Positions 10,894 through 22,640 of a stretch of 64,000 nucleotides of DNA are shown here, one piece after another (the stretch's first letter is position 1; every line of letters starts with the position of its first letter). Below the pieces are notes generated by a model that was not told the origin of the DNA, ran no database searches, and saw nothing but the letters and a program-made list of their open reading frames with translations. The position numbers and the translations under genes were made by a program. The DNA comes from Solen grandis (Eukaryota; Mollusca; Bivalvia; Adapedonta; Solenidae): the NCBI GenBank assembly GCA_021229015.1, contig CM037784.1, positions 63,995,258 to 64,059,257 on the forward strand, given 5' to 3'.

Positions 10894-12309
10894 ATACCTC
10901 TATTTTACAGACTTAATACAGTGCTTAAAATATTTATATTTAATCATATTTAGTATCATGTCATCTGCATTAATAATATATTTTATTTGTGAAAATATGC
11001 CCGACTAGTACACTATACATACGTCTGCTCAAACACCACTTTTGTCGCAGACAGGAGTATAGAAAATCTTGTGTTAGTTTAAGCATCTAATAGGGCAATA
11101 GTAATATCACAGGTTAGACATTGCGATATCACAGATCGTCAAATTCAAGATAAAAATTGTATTAGTTCTTTACTATCATCCTGTAAATCGAATAGAGATT
11201 TTGAAATAACTTATGCTGAAACATTACCAAAAGCAAGACATATGATCTAAGCTATCAACAAAGATATAATATAGTGAGCACAAGACATATATTTCACCGG
11301 AAAACCCATCATGGTCTGACGTCTTATTTCGAACGGGTCCAAAATTCCAGTGGGGTCCTAATATTCTATGTCAACGAAACAATAAAAAATATAAAAGTTC
11401 CTGATGAGAATCTTACTTAATATCTCAACTTGAGATTTCCCCCATAACAAAATTTTGTAGATACAAATTTATAACTCCCTTATCTATTAAGCTAGAGACT
11501 AAAATGTGTTTATTGAATAACATGGCATGATATGATATATCTTTTCCCTTGGAATGTCATTATGGAAGCCGCGGATTTTAATATTTTTGTGTTAAGGAGA
11601 CGACGTTTCGTGAACAAACGAATAGGGGCTCCCCTATGAATATTAATGTACAAATATATGGCTTGTTTAATATCAAGATACTGAACTTGGAAAGATACAT
11701 GAAACAATGTATGCAGAATCTGATCTACAGCAAACAGGACACCCTGATCAGACTGCTCCTATCAGGTTCTTGTCGTAGTACATAAAGTTAAGGTTAAAGT
11801 GGTAGGGCTCCCTGGCCTGGCTCTTTGTCCTTCATTGTAATTGTAGGACGTCTCTCTTGTCTTGATATTTCCATTATCATTAACTCGACAGCATCTGACT
11901 TTTTTTCTTAAGTTATCGCGTTGGTTTTGTAGCAATCAGCATTTGTTTTTAGATTTGAACAAATAATTAGAAATTATAATTATATTATTTTGGGGGTAAT
12001 TGTTTCCCGAATCGGACATTGACTTTGCAAAGTCGCAAATCCTCTTTCTGAATCATAAAAATATCTTAATTTTTAAGATCTTGTTCCTCCGTGCAACAAA
12101 ATCTACACATTAGCATAGAGTAATATGATTAATACGATATTGATATTTGAATCAAAGATAACTTTAAATAATTCGCGTACCATGCACAGGCTGTGTAATT
12201 AGACGCATTTCTTAGACGCATTTTTGTATACATTTGAAGCAAAAGAGTTCAAATCTGTGAACTGGGCATCTTGTTCAAACAATCCTAAGAAAAATATTAA
12301 GAAATGGAA
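10894..12309. other. No feature seen
   Basis: AT-rich. A short block at about 11737-11765 (ccctgatcagactg) resembles one half of the palindrome at 13662-13815, but no element boundary is visible. Confidence 0.45.
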
Positions 12310-12545
12310 AATTACGAGTAAATGACAAAGTACGAGTAATTGTGTATTTGGCAAAATATTAGTTGTGACTGGCAAAATCACTAGCAGTAAATGGCAAAAT
12401 ACGAGAGGTAATTGGCAAAATACGAGTATTAATCATCAAAATACAATAAATTATTAGCAAAATGCATGTATGCATGTACTAATTGGCTAAATATGAGTTT
12501 TTTAACTTGTAAAAAACAAGTAGTATTTGACAAAATACGATTAAC
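12310..12545. repeat. Highly degenerate short tandem repeat
   Basis: The motif GGCAAAATACGAG and variants (gacaaagtacgag, gcaaaatattag, ggctaaatatgag, gacaaaatacga) recurs about every 20-30 bp, separated by 'taatt' type linkers. This is an eroded minisatellite. Confidence 0.6.
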
Positions 12546-13661
12546 GGATTTAACGAAAAGCATGTTATTAAACTTATGATACCATAATGTTTGTTTTTTA
12601 TCTGTAAAGCATGTCCTTTGATTACGTTAAGCGGATACGTCATAATGATCTTTTTCTCGTATACACAATATACGTTTCAGGAAAAAAAACTTATTTTCTT
12701 AAGACTCAACCAGCCTTCAAGCCACTAACTGTCTGATCAGCTTTAATACTGTTCACATCAGACCAGTAAACACTGACAGACGATTTCAATGTTACAAAAC
12801 TGCTCCATCGCATAAATGATGCTTTCAAGCGAAAAATAGAAAAAGAAACAGGAAGATGAAATTACTTGTATTTGAACAGAGTTTCTGGAAGCAGACGACA
12901 ATAGTATAGCAGCATACATATATCGTCTGCAGCAGTGACAATTAAGAACAGACCCGTGCTCGTAATATTTCATCAGAACTATGCAATTTGGTACAAGAAA
13001 TATCATAATCACTAGGTATACATAGCGGAGTACGCTGTTATTAGGTAATGGCTGCCAGCTAGATCGATAGATAAATCTGGTTATAGGTAAATTAGACACC
13101 GAATTAGAGATCCATTGCAGATTGGGTTTTATTTGGACGACATTTTGCAATCAGTAGCTAGTACAGGATTTTAGGATTGTCCTGTAAAATTGGGCACGGA
13201 TCTCGGTCTGTTACAGTGAAGGAAATGGTCGGTAAATATGTATTTGATTTAAGTGCAGAAAAGACTGAAATGCATTCTATTCATACGATTTTTCTTCTTT
13301 TTCAACTTGCATCATTTTAATTCTACAATGGAAAAATTATTCAAGTTTCATTCAATAGACAAATTTAGAATAACCATACATCACGGCGTATTGCTTTCCA
13401 ATTCATCTACAAATAATGATCAATAAACGAGTGATTGTTTCGTTCAGCTAAAACGCCCCCATAAGCAGAAAGGAAACTACATTTACTCGTAGATCTCTTT
13501 TTACATCCATTTTGAAAACTACGAGTGTATTTATCTTCCGTGAACGTTGACAATATAATTACACGTTTTATACGTATTTTCTTTTCTGAATATATAGTGA
13601 CTCAAGTTGTTGTCAGACATGATTATTCAACACTTAATCAAGCAAAACACGTTGTTCGTGA
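12546..13661. other. No feature seen
   Basis: AT-rich. The minus-strand frame 12758-13150 (130 codons) is long for chance, but its translation shows no domain, and no matching splice context or codon pattern was seen. Confidence 0.4.
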
Positions 13662-13815
13662 ATTATTCCTTTGCCTTAGACTCGTTTTGACTCACAGGCA
13701 AAAGAGGAAACCCAGATCAGACAGTTCCTTCTAAGAACTGTTTAATCAGGGTCTCCTGCTTTTGCTTATGCAATTTAGGTAAATTCTCTGCACAGTCCGC
13801 ATGGCAAAGAAATTC
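13662..13815. mobile_element. Palindromic MITE-like element
   Basis: The core arms CAAAAGAGGAAACCCAGATC and GATTAAACAGTT-type sequence pair across a short centre at about 13732 (ACAGTT against AACTGT). Outer blocks 'attcctttgcc' on the left and 'ggcaaagaaatt' on the right also mirror each other. It has no coding content and resembles a decayed foldback MITE. Confidence 0.45.
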
Positions 13816-15177
13816 CTTTTTTTCAGATACCATTTAAAGTTCAGTAATTAATATTCATAAAGTCATAAATTTGTACATGAATATTCATGAGGTAAGGGGT
13901 TAATCTGACTTTATCACTCTGAACTGCCTTCAGCAGCCAGCGGCCAGGAAACTGTGACCGTTTTGCCCAGGTGACTGCTAACCGGAAAGCAAATGTGTAG
14001 TTAATTGTTTGAACCATCAAAGCTTACCGTGAAACATGAAAGCTTGCCGTTAAATAAGCTGGCCGCGTAAATCAGGTGGACGTAGTACAGGTTTGCCTGT
14101 ATACAAATAAAAGCAATGCATGAATAATTCATTTCGTTAAAATGATTAAAAGCATTTGTTATTCATAATAATATATACATGTAAACTTTTTATTTATTCA
14201 TCTTTTATTGCCATTTTTATTTTTTATATTATTATTGAATATAGATTTTATTTATTTATTTATTTATTTATTTGTTGTTGGTTTTTTTTGTTTTTTGTTT
14301 GTTTGTTGTTGTTTTTTTTTTTGTTTTGTTTTTCATTTCTTTATACCAGAATAAGGTCAGGCTTTGTTTTAAAAAATAGCTATTATAGTATAATTTTACC
14401 AGTTACAAGTATTTCTCTTTAATTTTTACCCTGAATACTCTCATCAAAATTTGAAATGAACTTAAGTCTTCTTTTATGAATTCCCCTAAGTCTTTCATTC
14501 AAAAACTTAAAATTAATAATTTCTCTTTTTATGAATAATCTCTTATCTGTTATTCAAGAAGATGATTTAAGTTATATATTTTTTACAGATATTTCTCGAT
14601 CTTCCACCTGAATGCACAAAATAAGATTAGATGCCGCTAGAGCCCCATAACACCAACATGACTTTTCATACGATATCTTCAATTAAATTTTTATACATTG
14701 TCCCTCTTCCATTCCGATAATTAAAGACATTAAAATTCTTAGAAACCATTTTCTTTTGAAATAGCATCTATGCTGACTGGCAGAGACTTAACAGTTGGGA
14801 TTTCTTTTCTGTCACGCATTTAAAAAGGCATTCGATTGATTTTGATTGCGTTGGGATTCAATTTAATTAAAACAGCTATCTTGACGTTTGACAAAGGCAA
14901 ATTCCGGATCAGTTTTTCAATCGCAGCGAGATGAAACTGGGTAACTATAGAAAATTCTGTCAACTGATCGATTTTCTCTTGCATTATTCTTCTTATAGTT
15001 CGCTTTAAATTGAAATAATGATAACCTAGTGACTGTATTCAGATTTAATTAATTCTCCATATATGTAATATATTCAAATCTCGTCTGCTAATGAAACTAC
15101 CTCGGCTTCTTTTTTGTGGCGATATTTATTGCAGTTGAAAAAGTAGAAGAATATGTAACAGGAGTTATATGTTTTTA
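13816..15177. other. Spacer with T-rich low-complexity tract
   Basis: Positions 14236-14345 are dominated by TTTA, TTTG and poly-T. The frame 14156-14422 is created by it. Nothing else is supported. Confidence 0.5.
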
Positions 15178-15418
15178 AGTTGTAGCAGTAGTAGTTGTAA
15201 AAGTAATAACACTAATAGTTGTAGAAGCAGATATTGTAGCAGTAGTAGTTGTAAAAGTAATAACACTAATAGTTGTAGAAGCAGATATTGTAGCAGTAGT
15301 AGTTGTAAAAGTAATAACACTAATAGTTGTAGAAGCAGATATTGTAGCAGTAGTAGTTGTAATAGTAATAACACTAATAGTTGTAGAAGCAGATATTGTA
15401 GCAGTAGTAGTTGTAAAG
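15178..15418. repeat. 54-bp minisatellite, about 4.4 copies
   Basis: TGTAGCAGTAGTAGTTGTAA recurs at about 15181, 15235, 15289, 15343 and 15397, an exact 54-bp period with one substitution seen (aaaag to aatag in the fourth unit). The period is 18 codons, so both strands stay open: Ser/Cys/Asn-rich on plus and Leu/Gln-rich on minus. Neither frame has upstream coding context. The near identity of units points to recent expansion or homogenisation. Confidence 0.85.
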
Positions 15419-15616
15419 TAATAGATATAGTTAGAGAAGGAGTATTTAGATTGGTTGTAGTAGAAATAGTATTAGTAGTTGTAGGTAGAAATAGTCGTGA
15501 AATCAGTCGTTGATGTTGTTATTGTTGTGTTGTATATGTATAAGAAGTAGTAAAAATAGGACATTCCAGAATATATTCAAGCAAAGGATGTAGAGTGGGT
15601 TTAGTTTTCAAGTTTG

Positions 15617-15845
15617 TTTGTTTGGATTTAACGTCCCATCAACAATACGTGGGACTATATCCATATGACACAGATATAGATCTGCTATACTGCCATATCA
15701 CGCCAATGACAATTTAGTGGCATGATACCACACCCAGTCACAAAGGACTAACCAGTTCTCGAATCATCCTTGTGCTTAGCGCCAATTTGGTATGTCGTGA
15801 CCTGCGGATTTACAACGCAGTTATCAGTAACAGTCAGTAAGGTTC
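15617..15845 (-). mobile_element. SINE (family b)
   Basis: On the minus strand the 3' end reads GGACGTTAAATCCAAACAAA, a tail shared with 30735-30945 and 53485-53655. The body contains 'gtgactgggtgtggtatcat' (compare 36826-37060) and 'gcgctaagcacaaggat'. The tRNA-like head is eroded. Confidence 0.65.
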
Positions 15846-15960
15846 AAGACAAAAAAAAGTATTTAATATTAAAGTTTACATAAGCTAATTTTTTTACATG
15901 TTGCATGGTAGATCATATCCCTTGTTTGGAGTTGCAGCCAAGTTTCAGATTTCCTTTTTC

Positions 15961-15961
<1 letters not shown>

Positions 15962-15991
<30 letters not shown>

Positions 15992-15993
15992 TA
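15962..15993. repeat. (ATT)n microsatellite
   Basis: About ten ATT repeats. Confidence 0.85.
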
Positions 15994-17578
15994 TCGTAAA
16001 AAATCAATGCTTCGGATTGGTATGGCGATACAGTAGCACTGAGTAAAAAAATCGTGATATGTCAATGCATCGACGATATCGCCCAAGCTCTTGTAAGCAT
16101 ACACATGCTTCTTGTTACATGGTCCAAAGTATAACCTATTTTAATAAAAACAGAATAATTCCAAGGGCTATTTAAGTCCCGGTCTGGTCATACGGATATT
16201 TCTTAAGCGAGAAAGTCTTCAAGTTCGCTTGGTTCTAACTGGATTAATATTTCATGCTAAAATCCAACTTAATTTCAAGTCGCAGTACATGTATATATGG
16301 TGTATTCTCGTGACCCGCCCCACACACACACCTCGTATATATCACGTGGGTGTATGACTGAAATACTGAAATAATGTCAACCGAGATAGCAACATATTGT
16401 CACTTTTTGACCACATGAGCGGTGCAATAATTCATTCAGACTTCAATTTTAAGAGTTCACAAATTATACAGGAAGTCCAATGATTATTTCATGAGCATAC
16501 ACATCTCATTAACCAGATCTTTGTTCAGATATACATTCAAATCACAAGGTGTGGACGTTCTGCCTATCTGAACGTTAGTGTTGTAAGAATCCCTAACAAT
16601 AAAACATACTGTTATGGTATTATCACATGGTAATACTTACCATTACACATTGATATGAATAAACATGGATCACACATTACTTCGATTTGAAATTCAATTC
16701 AAAATCTGTATGTCCGACACCAATGTCATTCTTACTGGTTCAATCACCAGTTCAGACCACTGAAGACGCCCTTCATATGTGTGAATATTTCGAACAGGAG
16801 ATAAATGCAATATGGCAGACTGAAACACCTATAGACCTCTGAAGGTTCTGGAAAGGACCATCAAGATCATCTGTACAGCTGTTGGTTTGTTGGGTTAAAC
16901 TAACTGGGCTAATTTACATACTGGTGTAAAAATCACACATTGTTCAATGGGAAATAAACATACACATGAGACCCACCCCGTCACTGATTGGTCATTTTAA
17001 ATCAGACGAATAATACCGAGTGTTGCCGAACCCCTAATGAAATGGTCTATGTTACGCAATGGATCCCCGCTTGTGATCATGACAACTCAAGACCCCACAG
17101 GTGCAATGTACTTGTACAACGCAGGAATTGTCTATGGCGGTTAGTGCACGTTTCCAATAAATTCAAATTTTAATATAGGTCAAACGCATTGATCCTCCCC
17201 GCTTTGATTTTCTGCTCGTTTTTCTCCTTCATTACATTACTGAATTTGTTTCACATATGGAAAATGACAAAACTCACTCAAAAGTGAAATGAAAGATATT
17301 TTTGTCTATAATTGTGAACGCGGTATAAAACCAGGGGAATTGAAAAAATGCTCGGAACTGAATTTCAGGAACATTCATTACGATTCTTCATGAACGACCG
17401 GATATTGACACAAATTCAGATGGCATGTTTTGTTAATTAGGGAAAATGTTAACTAGATGTGAAATCTAATAAATGTCTTTATCGTTCAAAGTATGTGAAG
17501 ATGAAACGTTTTCAATAATTAGCTGTATCATTATGATGTCATCATCATCGTTGTCATCAATATCATTGCAATTATGGA
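15994..17578. other. No feature seen
   Basis: Mostly unique AT-rich DNA. A short 'tatgactgaaatactg' match to SINE family c lies at about 16343-16358, too short to call a copy. Confidence 0.45.
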
Positions 17579-18015
17579 CGGTTCCAAAACTGTCAATCAA
17601 GCATGTTTACATTTGTGAAAGTAATCTTTGTTATATTAAATGCATACATTTGTAAGACGAAAAACTGTAACAGTTTAAGTCGAATAAAATATCTGAATAT
17701 CTGTAATACATTAACCCATTGTGTCAGTACTAGTCTGAATGGCCAATGAACTCGGCAAGCCAGTGACGTCACAGTATCTATTTATAGATTGTACATGTAC
17801 ATTAACCGGCTTATACAACCAGTATAAATGTAAACCGATATAAATAAAGTTTCTATTCTGTGAAGTACGTGGTGAACGGTTGACCTACTAAACACAAAAG
17901 AACATGTGCTTATTGTCTGTGATACTGTTTGTTATCACTTGACCTAGGTATGAATAAAAACTGTCAAAAATCCAATAAAGGGTTGAGTTACATACAAATG
18001 TGGAACCCTCCATAT
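17579..18015. repeat. Dispersed repeat, copy 1 of 2
   Basis: It is colinear with 54014-54250: 'ctgtcaatcaagcatgttta', 'gcttatacaaccag', 'ggtgaacggttgacctact', 'gatactgtttgttatcactt', 'gacctaggtatgaa', 'ggaaccctccat'. Copy 1 carries extra sequence between the first two blocks. No terminal repeats or tRNA-like boxes are visible, so the class is unknown. Confidence 0.65.
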
Positions 18016-20453
18016 AACCCACCCTATATGGGGCAGATGGTGAGAGGCATACTGTTTTTGAAAAAGGGTTATCTGTCTGTCGGTCCGTCTGTCACAAAAG
18101 TTTGTGTCGCGCATATTTTCTTGAGTCTGGAAATGTTACAGTAGGGTAAATTGTTAATCAAACTTGTGCGTTCGGTATTTTAAATCCGATTTTGTCCAGA
18201 AACAGAAAACAGAAGAGTTATGGACCCTTTACTGAAAATGTGTCGTGCATGTGCTTGATAACGTCTTGAAACATTTTTTTTCTTTTTTCAGACAACATAA
18301 TTATCGTGGCGTTCTCTCAATTTGTGGATTTCCACCGAAACACTGTAATTGATTTCAGTATACTTAAAGGAAATATAACCAAATAGATAACGTCTTGAAA
18401 CATTTTATCAGCTCCAAGTACGTATGTCATTAAGTAGTATAAAGCCGTGACAAGCATGTTATCGGTTCCAAAATCGCAAGTAATGTGAGGTCAAGGTTTC
18501 AGTGGAATATTGTTTAATCAATACTAGGTTTGAAGACTGTTCAAAACAGTGAACAATGCGTGTGGAGGGATCTTATTCCGAAGCTAAAGAAGTACGTCTC
18601 CTCGTGGAATGAAACTGTATTAAAATAGTACAACTGGGTTGATTGGTGTAGTATTGTCATTTCTGGTCTTTTAAAAAATGGTATACAATTCCGACGATGG
18701 ACGGATATAAGCATTATGCACATCACACTGCATACATAATGTTTCGTATCTTACATTTTCATATATACAATGCATTTATATATTATATTATATTATTTTT
18801 TTTAATTTTGAATTAATTTACTATAAAAGTATGTTAATAAAAAGGCCTACAAATACTTAATTATTGTTGCCTAGTTTCGCATCAGTATCAACGTCAAATA
18901 CTTATACGAACGTCCCTTTTATTCAGAATAAAATACATGCATACATACATACGTACATATCAAACCTACAAACATGGTCCTTCGATTAAAAACCACTGTG
19001 TCCCCGAAAATTGAAAAATACCAGTATTTTTTGTCAATAGTAAAATTCTGTGAAAAAAGGGGGTGGGCACGAAAGGATTCGGCATTTTGATGATGATGAT
19101 GATGCACCTAATTTCCGAGGCCTCCGAATGAATGAGATGCTAGTGTGGTATCAGTCAAACTTTTCCTTTACGTGTTATTATGTATACGACTTGGCATTCT
19201 CTGTCGCTGGCAACGTATTTTGGGGGCGATTCACAGCCATGACAAAACAAAAGTTGACAGTGCATAAACTATATCTCCGGAAGTCTGGATATCTGTTTGT
19301 GTTACATACAAAATGCAACAAGCAAACATTCTAAATGTGGCTTGTTCATGCCATGACAACATGCTATATATGTACATGGGATTTTAGACATGTAATAGAG
19401 CGCTACAGACTTAGTCAAACCTGTCTTTTGCGACCAATCAATGGATATTGAGATAGTAGCCGCCTAGCATGTGTGCTCGCTGAATGCTATTTAAATTAAT
19501 AGTAATAAATAATATATTTATCGGAATCTAACGAGATTGTGTTAACAAGAGCACCGCAAGTTTGAGCATTATACGTTCATATTTTATAGAAAAATATTGG
19601 AGGAGTTACAAAAAAAAAAAAAACATTTGCTGACACGAAGGGCAATAACTCCAGAACAAAAATGCAATCAAAGTTATTTTAACAACTGCACAATAACCAA
19701 GTATTAAGAAATTCCATTTGCAGCATTCGCTAAAAGACAGGAGGACGGACAATACATTCTACACCATGAAATGGGCTAGCTGTTTCGTGCAAATTGTAAA
19801 ATGGGTGTTAAAGATGACATTTTTACGGAATCTCACAGCAGGTGTTGTTTTTTTTGTAGTTAGACTTGCTTCTTAATACATTTGGCTAGTATAACAGGTT
19901 CATTTAAAGTCTTTAACTTTCTACATTTCAGGATAGGTGATTTGCTGTTTTTGATTTTTAATAATACATTGTACATAAAGATTAGATTGAACACTACATT
20001 ACAGATGTAATATTTCGAGGTCCAATGCATGGATATTAAAATTCTCGAAAAATCTCGAGATTCGAACCTCCGAGTAAAGACGGCGGTTTATTTAGTTTCA
20101 TGGAAAATAACTTTATATCAGGGCTAGGAGTAAATCTCGGAATAGTCTTGGTAACAGTATTCGGGTATCTCTTCACGGAGATTCGCCATTATACGCTCGT
20201 ACAAATGAGGATCCCCAGAGAAAACCATGTCCGGAAAATAAAATAAACCAAAGGCTAAATTACAATGAGAAGGTTTTCTAAAAGTAAATGTGTTTTTTTT
20301 TCTTGAAGATTTAAATCCGTCTATAGGAGCAAGTTCAGACTTCCGATTCTTTCCATTTCTATGAATTTATTGACGTTTGGGAATTAGCGAAGAAACCAAA
20401 ACCTTATCACTTTTCTCATCATTTTATGGTAAATACATGGAACAAAAAAAAGG
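18016..20453. other. No feature seen
   Basis: AT-rich, with a short GATGAT run at about 19086-19102 and a poly-A at about 19610-19623. The frames at 18541-18726, 18919-19107 and 19050-19334 lack any family signature. Confidence 0.45.
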
Positions 20454-21244
20454 CTATTAAAGCGCTACGAACATTCATAAATAAAGGGACATAGAATCGG
20501 ATCTGAATAGGAAGGAAACAGGCATTAAAGCGCTACGAACATTCATATAATGAAATAGGACAAGGTGACATAGAATCGGATCTGAATAGGAAGGAACAGA
20601 CATTAAAGCGCTACGAACATTCATATAATGAAATAGGACAAGGTGACATAGAATCGGATCTGAATAGGAAGGGAACATACATTAAAGCGCTACGAACATT
20701 CATATAATGAAATATAGGACAAGGTGACATAGAATCGGATCTGAAGAGGAAGGGAACAGGCATTAAAGCGCTACGAACATTCATATAATGAAATAGGACA
20801 AGGTGGTATAGAATCGGATTTGAATAGGAAGGAAACATACATTAAAACGCTACGAACATTCATATAATGAAATATAGGACAAGGTGACATAGAATCGGAT
20901 CTGAAGAGGAAGGGAACATGCATTAAAGCGCTACGAACATTCATATAATGAAATATAGGACAAGGTGACATAGAATCGGATCTGAATAGGAAGGGAACAG
21001 ACATTAACGCGCTACGAACATTCATATAATGAAATATAGGACAAGGTGACATAGAATCGGATCTGAATAGGAAGGGAACATACATTAAAGCGCTACGAAC
21101 ATTCATATAATGAAATATAGGACAAGGTGACATAGAATCGGATCTGAATAGGAAGGGAACAGACATTAAAGCGCTACGAACATTCATATAATGAAATATA
21201 GGACAAGGTGACATAGAATCGGATCTGAATAGGAAGGGAACAGA
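20454..21244. repeat. 81-bp tandem array, about ten units
   Basis: GCGCTACGAACATTCAT recurs at 20462, 20530, 20608, 20687, 20768, 20847 (one change), 20928, 21009, 21090 and 21171. The period settles to 81 bp after shorter early units of 68, 78 and 79. Units differ by a 2-bp 'ta' indel (aaatagg or aaatatagg) and scattered substitutions. Because 81 is 27 codons, the minus strand stays open through the later units (for example 20771-21214), giving a 27-residue periodic Ser/Pro/Phe/Arg-rich translation. I regard this as a by-product, not a gene. The array ends exactly where the MITE at 21245 begins. Confidence 0.9.
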
Positions 21245-21424
21245 CAGTTGAATCTGTATTAATGGTCACTTGTATTAAAGGGTCAACCTGTATTTAGCGG
21301 TCGGTTTTAATATAACCAATTTTTAGCATTTTGTGTTTAGTTTAACTTTCATTTAGGGGTCACCTCTGCTAAGCAGTCACTTTCTCTTGTTCCTTTGACT
21401 GGCCGCTTTAGACAAGTTTGACTG
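21245..21424. mobile_element. Tc1/mariner- or pogo-like MITE, copy 1
   Basis: It starts CAGTTGAATCTGTATTAA and ends 'gccgctttagacaagtttg' plus ACTG, an imperfect terminal inverted repeat shared with 53696-53873. The right flank is TA. The left flank is GA, where the 81-bp array joins, so the expected TA has been lost or replaced. It holds repeated 'agcggtcac' words and no coding frame. Confidence 0.7.
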
Positions 21425-22449
21425 TATTTACACAAGTGTCCTCATTGCAGGTCTTTGAGCGTCATTTTGTATAAACGTATGTCCAGTGTTCATATGTCTA
21501 TACAAGGGTCACGTGATATTGAGGTGGCCAATATATCCACTCTGACGTCATCAACAATTTTATCATTTATTATACAGATGGTGCCGGTGAATGGTGAAAT
21601 CAAACGATTGATAGAGGCACACTGGACCACCCGCCAAATTAATCTTGATTTTTTATAGTTCACGGTGGGTCTTCCGCTATAATCACTAACTTGCTGACTT
21701 TCTTACCAACTACCTCATACTTGCTTACTTTGGTCGATTTAGATTTTAATTCACATATCTTGATATAGAATATCAAGCAAATAGACAGACTGTTTTGGTT
21801 TTAAACTACATTCCGTTTTAAATATATTTTAACCATAACATGAACATAAACATGAAAAGTAGACATTCTGAAAATTTGAAATGCTTACAATATAATTTCA
21901 TTCTATTGCAATAAAAAGAACCGTAGTCATCTTCCTTCACACAAAAAATAAATATTAGCGTTTTGAAACTCCAAGCATATATGTGTTATACTATGAAGTT
22001 CCATTTTGCATGCAGACATGGGTTGATTGAACAATACAATAACAAAAGAAAACAAAGGTCAACACAAATTTCCAGATCATTTGGGTCCAAGTGTCGATAT
22101 GATTCCATCAATGCGGGAGAATCCCTTTCGGACAAAATGTTTAAGTAATGCTCTTGGACCAAAACAAAGAATTACAGTAGTCGTGCCAGACACAAATTAA
22201 GGACTGTCTCGTGGGATATTAAGATACTCGCGGGTTTTCCCTCTGTCAAACTCCGGGTTATATGTCACCATATTTAATCATTATAGCAGCACGAACACGA
22301 TAAATGGCACGTTCTGGTATCAAATTCTGAGGATTGCATTTCTTAATGTGTATTTGTATTTGCGTGGGTTCGAACGTATTTCAGTTATATGGGGCGGCTT
22401 TTGTGCAGAATTTGCAGATATATGAGTAGGACTGCTTTATTGAAATATC
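21425..22449. other. No clear feature; weak last-exon-like frame
   Basis: The plus frame 21455-21658 ends with a stretch after an acceptor-like TTTATTATACAG (to 21577) that encodes a plausible 26-residue tail before a stop at 21656. This is too little to call an exon. The rest is AT-rich. Confidence 0.3.
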
Positions 22450-22640
22450 ATGCTGTAGATAAGGTGGCTTGTGGCTTAATACCACAGCAAGTCACATTGA
22501 CCCGTCACTGGACTAGCTGGTCCTGGATTTACTAGACACCAATCACAGTACCACTTACACGACTGTCTGTCGGAACCTTGGATCGAACCCGTGGTCTCCG
22601 GAGTATCAGAGGGACACTCTAAACACTCGGCCATTTGAAA
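22450..22640 (-). mobile_element. tRNA-derived SINE (family b)
   Basis: On the minus strand, ATGGCCGAGTGTTTAGAGTG (A-box region, near 22636) is followed by GGGTTCGATCC (B-box, near 22580). The body then has 'ccaggaccagctagtcc' and 'tgacttgctgtggtatta', which matches 'tgactgg.tgtggtat' in the other family b copies. Confidence 0.75.

Noticed and set aside
12758..13150. 130-codon minus-strand open frame
   Set aside because: Longest frame outside repeats in the first 20 kb, but the translation has no recognisable domain, the region is AT-rich throughout, and no splice or promoter context supports it.
15169..15513. Cys/Ser-rich 114-codon frame (and a Leu-rich frame opposite)
   Set aside because: Produced by an exact 54-bp tandem repeat with a period divisible by three. 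There is no signal peptide context or flanking coding sequence.
21455..21658. Possible last exon (acceptor TTTATTATACAG and a short tail to a stop)
   Set aside because: Only about 26 residues follow the acceptor and no upstream exon or homology is visible.
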